Source of the DNA: Tubulanus polymorphus | Lineage: Eukaryota; Nemertea; Palaeonemertea; Tubulaniformes; Tubulanidae | Length of the DNA stretch: 64,000 nucleotides | Direction of reading: 5' to 3' | NCBI RefSeq assembly: GCF_964204645.1 | Contig: NC_134027.1 | Location: forward strand, 3,708,485 to 3,772,484 | In this document: piece by piece, positions 46,888 through 58,776 of the stretch | Layout of the letters: each line of letters begins with the position of its first letter | Position numbering within the stretch: position 1 is the first letter of the stretch | Notes under the pieces: generated by a model | What the model was told of the DNA's origin: nothing | Databases searched by the model: none | What the model saw: only the letters and a program-made list of their open reading frames with translations | Made by a program: the position numbers and the translations under genes

Positions 46888-49800
46888 ATATATTTTTGAA
46901 AATTGACAATCGGTTTAGAAATATACACGCATGCCGTAAAAATGCAATAAAATACAATGAATATTACATTCGTTTTAAGCATTCATCTTCTACAATTTCG
47001 TATGATCTAATAATAGCCATAAACACACTCTGTAGTAAAGCCTAGTAAAGACGCACGAAGCCTCGTAAAATATAACTGAAAACGATCAGTAATCTTTCAC
47101 ATCATACGTAATGCTATCTGAATTCTGGCTTCTCTTCGTGTGTATTAAAGCGATCAGTTCTTAATCGCTTTTCAGAAGCGTTGGCAAAAAACGAGGGTTG
47201 TTCGAAATATGGTTAAAGATGACGTCTGATGTTGATTCGTTGCCATTTATTACACATTTCTGATATCCACGCTCCGTGAGAAATGGAAAACGACGAGCTT
47301 TGTTTGAAGCAAAATAAACAAGACATGTAGTTGATTGATAAAGGTCATTTATTAGTATAAATGACTGGTGAGACTAAGTTTATTACAAAAGTGTTGCAAA
47401 TTGAAACATACATGTATATATTTTGCGAAAAGTTTGGCCAAAAAATCGCCAAATAATTAATCATATGATGTGACAACATTCAACAATAAATACACCCAAT
47501 ACGAATGTATACAAATTTTCACATAAGAAAAGGGGAGGGAATTAAGGGTGGGATATTGAATTGAAGTCAGTGAAAATAACGAAGTATCCTACTCGTGTAT
47601 ATCCGAGGGAATGCTTAGCCACGTTGTCAGGAGGGGCGGAGGCAAGGAGTAACTGACAACTGATAAGTAACACGTGACTCCGCGTGATCTCACAAAATAT
47701 TTTATTCTCTACAAAAATAAAACTCATTTCTGATTCAAGTTAACAATCATCGATTTTATGTATAGTCACCTTCCTCTAATTAGCTTTTTATGATAAACTG
47801 CGAAAGAAAGAAACGATTTTCACTTGAAGAAAATGTTCACCATTAGCATGTTTAGGAACGTTAGGAATAATGATAGAGGGAAACGGTAGGTTGGCTGTAG
47901 ATGAATCTATTCATTTTATAGCCCATGAAATGAATAAAGTACTCGAAAACGATTCGAAAAACGGCTGGGAAAATAAACTTCGCGCTCAATATGTTCTACA
48001 TTTACGCGTTAATTAAGTCTAAAATAAACATCGATTTTATTAAAAACCTAGTATGAATAGGGCAGAAGAAGGCTATATCAACTTTCGCAAGAATTCCGTC
48101 GTTGCAAACAATGCCACCGACGGAGATATATCATTTTGATGATAAACCGTCGATTAACGGCTGAGAATACTGTGCAAATTAACCATACTTCGACGAAACC
48201 ATTAGTTGATTCGGAAACCGAGATACTTCGGCACGAAAATTTAGTTTCACGCTTCCATATCCGTGTATGACTGACTCTAGGAGTGAATACGTGAACAAAT
48301 GGTTTCAAGTTTCGATTACGGCCTTTTGCGATTCGATGCACGTATGGGAAATCGTTGGTACATCTTCAATCCAATTTCTATACAGGGCGCTATCACCTTC
48401 CGGTCTAGGAGAAGTAAGCATCGGGCGACGAACCAAAAAATAATTTTGATACGTGTAAATCAGTGATTCGGTTATAATCGTATATTCACATACACACAAA
48501 TCGTGGTCTAGTTCTGTGCATTCGCCCGGTATCCAGTACACGACGAAATCCCTCTTGATGATCAGGCTCCGGCAAAACCATATACACGTCGTCATATTGC
48601 TCTGAGCATTTGCGCTTTGTCTAGCGAAACAATGAGTCGTTCACCAAATACACTTTACGAGGGGGAGAAACGCAGAATGCAACTCTGCGAGGGTATTATG
48701 TGTCAAATATCAACGTTTGTCCATTAGGGAAAGACGTCGGAAAAAATTGGTCATCTGCTATCAGTATTTGATCCTGTTTCGTATCGCGGCAACGAATTTA
48801 TGGACGTTCCATGCGTTGTGCATTTGCATGTTATTTGTTTCGGTGGTTTCATTTTGCAGCATTGATCGGGCCACCAGGCTGGTATGGCTTCAGTGAACAG
48901 TCGAGTGTCAGTTCTTTCATCCAAATGTAAACAATCAGTTAAACGACGATTGCTACATGTATGTGATGGTGCTTTTGAAACGTCGAGCTACGACTCTTGA
49001 CACTGCGACTCAAAAAACAACTGTAGAGCTTTTATGCATCGAACGCAATTGCATAAGTGTACATGATATTAAATTCATTTAATTCGAGTCCTAATATGTA
49101 TGATATTTGACACATATTTCATGAGAATGGCATTCTATCATTCGTACATCTTGATTTGTTCACTCGTCGAGTTCACAATTCGATCACTCATTTTAAAACT
49201 CGTTATCAAGCTACTATTTTCAAGGCGCGCGAGCTTATCACCACACGGGCGAATATCTCTTCAATGCGGATTTATTTAAAGCCGGTTTTATCGAAGATAG
49301 AATTCAGCAACTGGCGTTCAGTTTTAATTGACTGTAACAATAATTTATGGGCGGTGACAGTGTTTGAGATGAACATGTTGAGTTGCGATCAATTGTCTCG
49401 TCGCATAATGAGAAGAAGTTCACTCATCTCATGTAATCCAGCAGATTCTTGACTTCTCACTTTACGTTGACGAGTTGATACTACGTGATCTGGGGCTGAA
49501 GTTGAATATACACGCGGAGCAGTCTTCGCTGTTGACACGGCGCAGTGCACTACAAAACTTCGAAACAGTATTCAATATAGGTTTTAAGTGAAGAGTACCA
49601 TCGAATGCACCTGTGTCGCTAAAAATAATTATTGGCTTCTCGACTCGAAATTCAAGGGCAATTAATATCGTTAGTCGATAGTCATTTTGTATGAGTACGC
49701 GGACTGAATTAGCAAATGTATGAAATGTTAAGATTAACGCCATGAAAAACAAAATACAAAGAATAAATTGATTTCGTCGGTTGAATTCTTATTGTGACGA

Positions 49801-51410
49801 ATTCACAACTTATTGCTTCGTCAAATTATACTCATTTCAGAGCCGAATCGATTACTGATGAATATGTGCTTAGGATCGATGATGGTCGTTAACAGAATTC
49901 TTTTTTCTTTGCTTTGTTGACAACAGATCTACGCCTTTGTAATTCTCATTATTCCATTGTCGGAAATTGAAGTTCTCTCCTCTCATTTTCCACGGGATAC
50001 TTCCATACTTACTGTCCGACATCCCCAGGTGAATTATGAGTTTCATTATACCATAGACACATAACGGCAAAATTGATTATTCCATTTGAAATTGGCACGG
50101 TAAAGAATTCCCCAAGCTACTGGTAAAATATCATATAGAGACAGCCTGAAGTAGGATCATCCATTTCTAAATTTATACTTTTCGCCTCTCGCCGGTAAAC
50201 CTCGTCATTCAGAACCTCAGTCACGCACTACATAGATTCAGAGGTATTTCCGTTGCTATTTGAAATGAATTCAAACACGAACGGTTTGAAAAAAATAAGA
50301 AACGATGAATATAAAATTCTCGTGGGGGAATAAGACGTCACTCATCAATAGATTACGAACTTGACAGATGTTCGCCTTCAGATACGCAACACGAAACAAC
50401 ACCTCGCTATCGCAGGCTATTAGTCTGCGCAACATTTCTAAAAAGGTATAAATTTCAGTACGAATGGAAATATCGATAGATAGGCGCTCTTCAACTGAGA
50501 TTCCGTTGTGAAGTGACTGTAGTGTCATCCGTTCCATACTCCATACTAGAACAATATGAATAATCAAAACGAAAAGTATAATGCATTCATACCATGGTCA
50601 TCATTTCTCTGCTCAACATGTAATCCATCGGAACAAATCGACGTGAACTATGGAATTGTTTATTCATAAGAAAATTCCCATTAAAAGAATTGTGAATCTG
50701 CCATCGAATTGAGGCTTAATTGAATCTTATCTCTGCTCGCGCAGAAAAAAATGCAGCGAGGATTATCGGGCATCTTTGGTGAATAATGAATGGAACGAAG
50801 CCATTAAAAAAGTGATATTCCGCTTCATTGAGGCATCTATACAAACCAATTATTAGCACGCAGTCTTGTGAAATGGAAAATCCTTTCTTTGCTACAAAAA
50901 ACCGTGTCGTTTGTATAATTGACGCCAGAACGTGATATTCATTTGCCCAATCAACATTACCTTACATACTTTTATCCCATGATATCCCATACATACACGT
51001 CGACCATTGTTTCTGTTTCCTTGATTTGATAGTGAATCTTTATCTTATTATTGTTATTATTATTATTATCATTATAGGCTGTTGATGAAGATCGCCATTA
51101 ATTGATAATCAGAAGCGGCGGATAATCTACCAGCACATTCAATTACGAACCATCGATAGCTTTTCGTGTCGGTTTCTTTCTAAGCCCGAGGCTACGAAAT
51201 GCCTGTTCATTTCATTTCCTAAAAGGCTGTCGGAATATGTGTACGTAAATCGAACACGTCGATGGGGCACAATGTCTAAGTCGCTGAGGTTCGCGAGAAA
51301 CATTGTTCATTCAGTGGAAGATTTTATCTGAAAGCTAGTGAGTGCATCGCGTCTGGCAAAGTTGTGATGATCAATACTTAATGATATTTAGTTGTATACG
51401 GATTTTTGTA
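46888..51410. other. No supported gene, some open minus-strand segments
   Basis: Several minus-strand frames of 60-98 codons occur (48305-48595 begins with ATG; 49462-49743 from ATG has a hydrophobic start and a Cys-rich end; 50271-50567 begins TTG). None has a motif I recognise or convincing splice sites joining them. A TTA/TTG triplet microsatellite lies at 51046-51076. Confidence 0.3.
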
Positions 51411-51411
51411 G
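51410..51411 (+). other. Predicted 3' splice site in the GPCR 5' UTR
   Basis: The sequence tacggatttttgtag directly precedes GAACTTC, 35 nt before the GPCR start codon. It fits an acceptor joining a distant non-coding first exon, which I could not locate. Confidence 0.45.
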
Positions 51412-51445
51412 GAACTTCAATAGTGAATACAGAAGCAGAAATAAT

Positions 51446-52618
51446 ATGGCAGTAATACACAACTCAACTTACACCGGATTTTCGAACAAAACTGACCTCG
51501 ATGACGGCGAAGGATCCGCCAATGAGCATCGCCTTTACGAGACTATATTGAATACGTATCTAACGCCGATGGTTTGCGCTTTTGGAATTATCGGTAACCT
51601 GCTGAATCTGATCGTACTGACGAGAAAACGTTTTACCAAATCGATGGAAACAATGGAACGCACGGCGCAGCTTTGCTTGACGGCATTAGCCGGCTCCGAT
51701 TTGATAATTTGCTCGATGACTTTTCCGGGGGCAGTTTTGCCCCAAAAATGGCTTTACGAAGAACGTTCGTTTGGATTGTATTTTAGCGTGTATAGCGGCG
51801 GGTTGATTAATGCTTTCGTGTTGTTTAGCACGTGGTTGACTGTTGTAATGACGATCGAGCGGTACATAGTCGTCTGTCATCCGCTACACGCCAGGAGCAT
51901 CGTCGGTATAAAACGCACTGTCCGAGCGGTGGTGATCGTGCTCGTTTTATCAATAGGCGTCAATTTACCGAGGTTTTGGATGACGGAAATTATAGACGTG
52001 AAATGCGATAAATTCTCCGAAGCGCCGTCGAACACGAATCAAACCTGCTACATCACCAAACCGTCGTCGCTGGAAAAGAACGTAAAATTCATCTATGCAT
52101 ATCGAGGAGTTTATTTCGTGTTGGGATTCTGCATTCCTTTGATAACTTTGATATTCTGTAACTGTAATCTGATCCGCGCGCTAACGAGATCCTCGCAGCT
52201 ACAGAGACGTCATTCGGCCCAAGTGTCCTACAGAACTAACAGAAGTAAAGATCGTCTTACGGTAACGCTGATCGCTATCATTACCCTGTTTTGCGTGCTC
52301 GTATCGCCGTCAGAAATTCGCGGTTTCATTTCGAGTATGGCGGATATAAGGAAGGATTATTCGCGATACCAGTCCATCATAACCGCCGGCTACGTCACTA
52401 ACTTCGCACTGATGATAAACTTTTCGATGAATTTTGTACTTTACTGCGCGGTTAACTATACGTTCAGAAAAACTATGAAAAGCATGTTATTTTCTTGTAT
52501 ATACGGTACTGAAAAATCTAACGGCACTCGCCATCAGAATGGGAGCGTACGCGATCGCAGCACCAATTACGACCACCTTACGATGTCTGTATCTACACCT
52601 ATCGTTGACGATTGCTGA
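51446..52618 (+). CDS. Class A (rhodopsin-type) GPCR, neuropeptide/FMRFamide-receptor-like
   Basis: 390-aa seven-helix receptor in one coding exon, at the plasma membrane. It probably signals through G proteins on binding a neuropeptide. Features in order: N-glycosylation sites N6 and N14; TM1 with GN (N51); TM2 with L-A-x-S-D (D85); TM3 ending E138-R139-Y140, then CHPL in loop 2; a long basic loop 3 (RSSQLQRRHS, NRSKDR); TM6; and TM7 with N329-F-V-L-Y333 in place of NPxxY. The usual Cys at the start of TM3 and the TM6 C-W-x-P are not seen. The frame is open upstream from 51392, but that begins with TTG. A pyrimidine-rich acceptor (gatttttgtag) at 51411 suggests a spliced 5' UTR, and the first in-frame ATG after it is 51446. 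An ATTAAA at 52702 may be the polyA signal. The NFxLY form and an intronless CDS fit protostome FMRFamide-type and orphan receptors. The ligand is not deducible. Confidence 0.9.
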   Translation: MAVIHNSTYTGFSNKTDLDDGEGSANEHRLYETILNTYLTPMVCAFGIIGNLLNLIVLTRKRFTKSMETMERTAQLCLTALAGSDLIICSMTFPGAVLPQKWLYEERSFGLYFSVYSGGLINAFVLFSTWLTVVMTIERYIVVCHPLHARSIVGIKRTVRAVVIVLVLSIGVNLPRFWMTEIIDVKCDKFSEAPSNTNQTCYITKPSSLEKNVKFIYAYRGVYFVLGFCIPLITLIFCNCNLIRALTRSSQLQRRHSAQVSYRTNRSKDRLTVTLIAIITLFCVLVSPSEIRGFISSMADIRKDYSRYQSIITAGYVTNFALMINFSMNFVLYCAVNYTFRKTMKSMLFSCIYGTEKSNGTRHQNGSVRDRSTNYDHLTMSVSTPIVDDC

Positions 52619-54628
52619 ATAATATCGAACTGCATTCAGGAAATATAATTTACACCGGGAGTTTGTCCGATCGGAAAATGATTTTAAATGTACTAACAGT
52701 TATTAAACATATTTTGATGAATTTTGTTTGTTCGTGGAAATAGAAATTAAACGTATATGGTTATACTGTGATGTTTGTTCCTTTTATATGAGTCCGATAT
52801 TCATCTACGGCCAGGCAGTCCCGATGATAATTTCGAGTATAAAAGTCAATCGTACCATGAAATGATTCCCCATTGGATCCAATTAGTGACATTTCCGGGT
52901 TTTTTACATGTACGTATTGGTGATCATTATGTGGTGGTGAGTTGATCAGTTCTCCCAAATGCAATGTTTGATCACGAAATACAGCTTAAGAATAGCCGTG
53001 TTACGTCAATAGCAACTGATCTGTTAGATATTATGCAATGTGACCTCTGAAGAACCCTGGACCAGAAACATCGAATCTCTATGAATGTATGAAAAGCAAT
53101 CTCGATGAAAGCGTCGCGTTCATAATTGTGTTTCTCTTTGGAACACGATTAAACAAGCATAGCCGAATCAAGTGCAAATCGTATATTAAAAGAAACGATC
53201 GCAAATAACAGTATCACGTTAGTCGAATGAACACTTTACTTCGTGAAAAAGTCCAATAAAATATATTGATGCGGTAAGATTTTAAAGATTTCAAAACGAA
53301 ACCACAATGTTTCGGCTGTTAGCTAACAGTTGCGGAAACGGTATGGTTTTATTTAATCTTCGAAATTTCATCTAATGAAATTCTACAGAGTGACTTTTAA
53401 CCTACAGTGTTGACACCTTGTTATCGTTTAAAATTATCACGCCGAGTACAAAGCATTAATTCAATTTATTAAGTCATTGTACGTCAATTTATTAAGTCAT
53501 TGTACGTTCAAAACGTAGTTGTTTAATTTACGGACACAAAATCTGCGCTTCGTTCATGTTGGTATTATCAGATTTTATCAACATGCAATATACAGTCTAC
53601 CGAACACATAAAGCTAATCTAACGCGGCGCCTTTTCGCAAAAGATGTACCCGATTCACCCTATTTCTGCTTAAGTAATTAATTCAATTAACACCTGATAA
53701 CAGGCGAAATTCCCTCCAGTACCTGTTCTAATTTTCCCCTTACAGAAATACTCATGTTTCAGTTGTAGATCTATACGTGTGAGGCAAGCATTCTATCAAT
53801 TTATTTTGCCCATTTCATGCATCTTTTATACATGTAGAGATTTGTCTAAATAGCGACGGAATATAAAATCACGTGCAGCTCCTTTTTCTACAATTATTCA
53901 TTCAAATTTATGCTAATTATTTGGTGATTCAAAACATACGTCCTTTATTCAAGCAGTCGTTTTCATTTAATTTTATGTTAATTTCAATGAATTTCAGCGA
54001 GGAATTTTTCGAATGCTCGAAATTATTCCCAAACAGCATCGCGATCGATCGGAAGGAAATATGTTCAATCATATCGAGTTCATATGATTGAGAGTTTTGA
54101 GATTTTCCGAAAAAACTGGGGAATTGAAGTTGGTGAAAATCTGAAGTGTATAAACAAGACTTTCAGGCTTATGATGTAGCGACAGCCAATATATCTTAGA
54201 GTCTCCTAGGTTTATAGAAACATAGTTGCAAAATAACATTTAGAAAGTTGATGTATAGGCGCTGCGATCTCCACAAAATCAGACGTTTATACCGCAATAG
54301 ACACCAGGATGATTCTGATTTATTCCTGCTTATGTTCAATGTAATAAATGGCTCCAACGTATTTTCATTAAGCTGTTTCTATGACGCGTGGTACAGCGGC
54401 TTGACGAGTGGTTGTTTTTTCAGTCATATTCATACAACGTTCTCGTTGTCGCTCTCTTGCTGCCCGCGCGGATTTGTGCCATTGTTTTCTCGGGTATTTA
54501 TTCATCTGGTAATTTAGCTCAAAGTCCACTAGTGAGATGATAATTAGGCATTGGTGGCATTTGAGGTTGTATTCAGAAAGAACAGAATCATGATGAGAAA
54601 CCATTGTTATTAGTGCTGACACCTTGCG
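52619..54628. other. 3' flank of the GPCR and intergenic DNA
   Basis: The first ~90 bp are likely 3' UTR with an ATTAAA at 52702-52707. A 23-bp unit is duplicated at 53461-53506. No other gene is supported. Confidence 0.4.
53461..53506. repeat. 23-bp tandem duplication
   Basis: The unit TCAATTTATTAAGTCATTG plus TACG occurs as two identical adjacent copies. Confidence 0.85.
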
Positions 54629-54768
54629 CGTCTGTGACCGTTTCGTGGAAACACAACGCCCGTTTCCGCACCCGCACCTACCTACACGTCCGCGTCCGCT
54701 TCCGCACCCGCACCAGCAACCACGTCCGCACCCGCTCCCACACCCACGCCCACCTCGTGGAAAAGAAT
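54629..54768 (-). repeat. GC-rich dispersed repeat, copy 2
   Basis: Bounded by CGTTTCGTGGAAACACAA on the left and CACCTCGTGGAAAAG on the right. The interior is an imperfect iteration of CCGCACCC, CCGCGTCCG and CCACACCC units. The left boundary matches the 30105-30128 end of copy 1 almost base for base in reverse complement. The coding strand of nearby genes does not cross it. The purine-rich strand could form G-rich secondary structure. Confidence 0.7.
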
Positions 54769-55934
54769 CGATAAAATGAATAGAAATGGAAATTGGAAAC
54801 TAGCCTACTAGTAGTCAAATAATTCATGCATTTCCATGTAGAACATCTCTTAAAGAAACGCCTGATGAACAATCTACATCATGCGACATTGACAAGACGA
54901 GCCGTACAGCCCAGTTGGACCAGCAAAAATAAATCATTGCAAAAATAACACAATGATTAATCTGAAACCATACAACATATAATATATATATATATACTAT
55001 TCAATATTAAGCTAGCCACACATCTCTTTAATAAAATTTAAATCGACCAGGAAATCACTATCTTTGTCTTCATTCTTATTTCTTGCTGTGAACCATTTTC
55101 TGGAGATTTGACCATCGTAAGTTATCAGGCGTATCTTCACCCTGTAATTTGAAAATTCAATAAGTACATATTTGCATCAATGACCGATCGAAGAAAATTC
55201 GATGAATTTGTTCGTGTTGTAAACTAAGATGATATAAGATAAAATCCGAGTATCCGATATTTCTGATGACCATCATAACGACGAAAACTGAAATATATCC
55301 ACTCAAGGAAACTTTTCGAAACTTTTCATTTTTCTTATATTACAGTTTCGATGAAATGCATCACAGTTTTCCTTTCAGTGAATGTGGTAGCGTACTGGCC
55401 GGTTGGCAGGCTAGCCGCAGAGAAAAACAATCTACAAGACCTTAGACTCCGTTAGATAAAGGTGATTTGGACATTTTGAATGATAACACGATTCTCCTTC
55501 ACATTACAAAATATGAACAACAACAAAAAAAAAACAATGAGTCAAGAGTGTGTCAATCAATACACCATTTACTACTGTCCTGATAAATCAAATTTAATAA
55601 TTCAGTTATCGAGAAAAAATATATTAAAATCGGCCTGCGTAACGCTATGGTGATAGAAAATTGTGAGCATCAACATGGATTTAACACAGTGATAACCTAA
55701 CATTTCATATCGAATTTTCGCATTCAGAATGAATATTCAATAGTAGCACCGTATTAAATTATCAAGTTTTACTTCGAGAATTGTGTTTTACTTGTATAGA
55801 AAGTTATGGTTTCGGAGAAGATTCTGCGCGATAATCTCGTCATAAGCCACATGAATAGAGTCGTATTGTTTGATATCAAAATCACAATCAAAGGTCCGTA
55901 GGATCGAAGTTTCGATAATTGTTTATTCAACTTT
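54769..55934. other. Intergenic DNA downstream of the hydroxylase-like gene
   Basis: A short (TA)n lies near 54980-54998. At 55922-55927 the plus strand reads tttatt, an AATAAA on the minus strand 8 nt past the hydroxylase stop. It is a possible but unusually close polyA signal. Nothing else is recognisable. Confidence 0.4.
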
Positions 55935-56837
55935 TTAATCGATTTTGCGTCCGTTAGTGATGGAATTTTTTGCTGACCGTCGCTCGCGATGCACTCGTTC
56001 AAATTTCAACAGCTCCTCGCTCTTGTAACCACCTGCCCTTGTTCCCGGCCAGTACGATTTGAACAGGCGGTCCCAGTGCGTCATGTATGGTTGAAAATTG
56101 GTCATAGGCTTCATGTGATGCATGTCGTGTTGTATGGCGCCTCCCCACAGTCCAAATGGTATCCATTTGTGGCCACCGAATGGAAAATCGAATCCGTGAT
56201 GTGCCTCTACACTGATGACAATGTTGAGGTAGTTCCAGATCCAAGTAGTAAGCGGATGACATTTGAATATCCACGGATTGACGGTCGTGAAGAAGCCGAC
56301 TGTAATAAGCTCCCACGGGTGTAGATACTGCGTCACCCAGCTGAATGGCGAGTTGTACTGATGATGCAAACTGTGGAAGCATTTGTACAAGAAACGCGAT
56401 TTATGATGCATCATGTGCCACACGAAATATTGAAAGTCAAATATTATAAGCATAGCTATCATTTGCCAGGTGAACTCCCACATGCTCGGCGCGGTCGGCG
56501 GTAACGGCGTGGGTGGGGTCCAAAGATACTGCGCAATAGTTGCTGGTAGAATGTACAATACTTGGTTCCACGCCGTTTGAATAACTGCCTTCATGACCAA
56601 CGGAGCGGTAACTTCTTTCTCTGGTTGTATTTTGTACTTTTGGATCCATTGCCAGTTTTTTCCGTATAAATCGACGACGGTGAACGGTAGAATGCAGATG
56701 AAATAGAAAGTTACCGACGACAGAACCGGCCACAGAGGTGAACGTAGAACATCCTCCCAACCGAATCGCAAGTCCCATAGAGTTTGCAATGGATTATACG
56801 CAACAGCCTCACGAAAGGTCTCAGTTATATTCTCCAT
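55935..56837 (-). CDS. Cholesterol 25-hydroxylase-like di-iron membrane hydroxylase
   Basis: 300-aa member of the fatty acid hydroxylase / sterol desaturase superfamily. These ER membrane enzymes use O2 and a di-iron centre held by histidines to hydroxylate a lipid. The three histidine boxes are present: HMMHH (141-145), HSLHH (155-159) and HDMHH (237-241), with an extra EAHHG pair at 213-214. Hydrophobic segments lie at about 36-56, 86-105, 124-140 and 175-210. The flow LWD...W..(L)RSP..PV, FDFQYF.WH..HHK, TQY..WEL and MTHWDRLF parallels vertebrate CH25H, which is also intronless. The frame extends upstream to a TTG at 56882, but the first ATG is 56837, and this start aligns with the CH25H N-terminus. 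The tail after residue 265 is longer and basic (RVHRERRSAK). The substrate may be a sterol other than cholesterol. No symbol is given because orthology is not proven. Confidence 0.92.
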   Translation of the reverse strand: MENITETFREAVAYNPLQTLWDLRFGWEDVLRSPLWPVLSSVTFYFICILPFTVVDLYGKNWQWIQKYKIQPEKEVTAPLVMKAVIQTAWNQVLYILPATIAQYLWTPPTPLPPTAPSMWEFTWQMIAMLIIFDFQYFVWHMMHHKSRFLYKCFHSLHHQYNSPFSWVTQYLHPWELITVGFFTTVNPWIFKCHPLTTWIWNYLNIVISVEAHHGFDFPFGGHKWIPFGLWGGAIQHDMHHMKPMTNFQPYMTHWDRLFKSYWPGTRAGGYKSEELLKFERVHRERRSAKNSITNGRKID

Positions 56838-57529
56838 TGATATCCAGTAGAAGCGCTGCGTCTGACAGCTATCGTTCAGCAATTCAGTGAATATTGTCCA
56901 AAGCTTTAATGTGTACCCCAGTTTTTATCTTTATACAACACCAATTATCTTTGGACTGTCGTTTGAATTTGGATAAATGATCAACTGCACTCAGAAATGG
57001 ACGCCGATGACTGCACGTACTTAGTACACGAGCACTAAAACTGGATTCCCGAGTTAGACTGTCTAGGATTTCACCCATATCAGAAATAGAAATGTGCCGT
57101 TTTCCTGGCCACAAGCTAGTTCAAATTCACAACTCGCGCGAGGTACAAAGATCACCAATCAAAAACAATCATCAAATATCAGACCACGCGCGCGCTAGGA
57201 TCACGCTATACGGCTAACCAAAATACACACGCATAGTTTAAAGGTTAAGAATTTATATCACAAGAAACCATCAATGAACTTAATCAAAAAGCCCAAATAA
57301 GATAAATCATTCATTCTAATTACAATAAAACCAATTCGCCATTGTATTTAGAAAGGATTGCAACGTAATCCTCTATTTGGTATTATACGTGTATTTCTGC
57401 TTAAGACAGATTTTTAATTGGGATTCGTAGAAACGCTTTCATACGCTTGAAATGGGACTTATCGATTACTTTCATTTTAAATTGCTCGAGCGATTTGTGA
57501 CGGTTTTACGAGCTATGGTGATAACTTAC
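56838..57529. other. Upstream flank of the hydroxylase gene
   Basis: Probably holds the 5' UTR and promoter of the minus-strand hydroxylase and the first intron or 3' end of the cysteine-rich gene. No motif stands out, apart from a CG-rich spot (cacgcgcgcgc) near 57185. Confidence 0.35.
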
Positions 57530-57784
57530 CATCATGACACAAGACTGTAGTCCGTCGCATTCACAGTCTTTGCCTTCAATCTCAACGCAGCATTTCCTGT
57601 AACCGTGTAGAGTGCCTGAATATACCTGGATGTAATACCACTCCTCCGTCACGTGACAATGATTCCCACTTCTAACTGGCTCCGTTTCATCATTAGTTTT
57701 TGCTAACCCGACCGGAACTGATACCGAAAAAACACACCCGAAACAGACCACAGCGACGAATACACGGCTGCACAAAAAGTCCAT
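57530..57784 (-). CDS. Small secreted cysteine-rich protein, first coding exon or whole gene
   Basis: Starts at ATG 57784 with a clear signal peptide (basic-poor start, FVAVVCFGCVFSVSV core, likely cleavage near GLA-K). The mature part, about 60 residues, has six Cys in the pattern C-x(24)-CC-x(6)-C-x-C-x(5)-C. A strong donor follows ATGATG (gtaagttatc), so translation may splice onward at 57530. Without splicing, the frame ends at 57506 after seven more codons (92 aa in total). I could not find the next exon downstream. An upstream ggattccag just before the start suggests a spliced 5' UTR. The protein is not recognised. It could be a peptide precursor, a defence-type peptide, or the N-terminus of a larger extracellular protein. 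Confidence 0.6.
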
Positions 57785-58776
57785 CGTTTTGATTTCTGGA
57801 ATCCATGAATATAAGGGTAAATTTAGAAGTTAAATGGTCAGCTACCTACCATTTGTTTGGCTAGCTTAAATTGATATTGAAACCCCTTGGAAATTGCAAA
57901 AAGTGCGGTTTTTCTGCATGTTTTTGATTGTAAATTGCACTGGGTTAAGGTATACCAGTAACGTTTGAGTGCTGATGTACTGAAATAATCTATATGTACG
58001 TTAAGTCTTAGTCAACACGTCAGTGCGACGAACTTATTTGGTCAGTTCGACGAACTTATTATAATCGTGGAAACAAACAATATCTCAATTACGAGAAGTC
58101 TAAATATGAAATCTAAATACTTCTAGCGAAATACTTACATGAACTGTACACTTCGATGATCCAACACGGTTTGATTTTTGGACGCTCTGTTCACCGAAGA
58201 ACTAACATTTGTCACTGGTTACAGGATCCGTGAAACTGTATACGATCATCTGATAGCATCCACGCATGGTATCAACGTGTAAAAATACACCTTCTATAAA
58301 ATCATGCGCTCACCAACTGTGAATTTTCAACGCATCGCAACCAACTGTTCGGATTCAAATTTCAGAGAGCGCCACTGAATCAACCAATACTTTAAATCAA
58401 TTAGCTTTTTATAAGTACAATTTGTAAGTATACCGCATCAGATATTATAATTGGACCAGATTATATGATACAGAATATATATTCATATATATATATATGT
58501 ACAAATATCTACATAGAATAACCGAGAAAGATGATTTTGATAATAAGTAATGAGTATTATCTGTGACACAGAACGTGAGTCCCGTTCCCGCGTCTGTACA
58601 CATATTGTCAACTTGCTGGTGGTAAATATCGCACTAGTACAACGCATAAGATAACAACAATAATTGACTGACTCCGATGTTCTGATCATAGATTGATCGT
58701 AACATAATGTATAAGTGAAATTCTGTTAGACCCACGTTGTATATCATACGATGGCATTACGATTTAATTCGGATGT
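57785..58776. other. Intergenic DNA between cysteine-rich peptide and GPCR
   Basis: No gene is supported. Contains a near-duplicate of cgacgaacttatt at 58027-58060 and a short AT tract near 58484. It includes the 3' flank of the minus-strand receptor. Confidence 0.4.

Noticed and set aside
51392-51445. Eighteen extra N-terminal codons for the first GPCR
   Set aside because: The frame starts with TTG and crosses a good splice acceptor. The first ATG is at 51446.
55989-56778. Other-frame open regions over the hydroxylase
   Set aside because: They are shadows. Only the frame with the histidine boxes is coherent.
56838-56882. Fifteen extra N-terminal codons for the hydroxylase
   Set aside because: The upstream start is TTG, and the ATG at 56837 matches the usual CH25H beginning.
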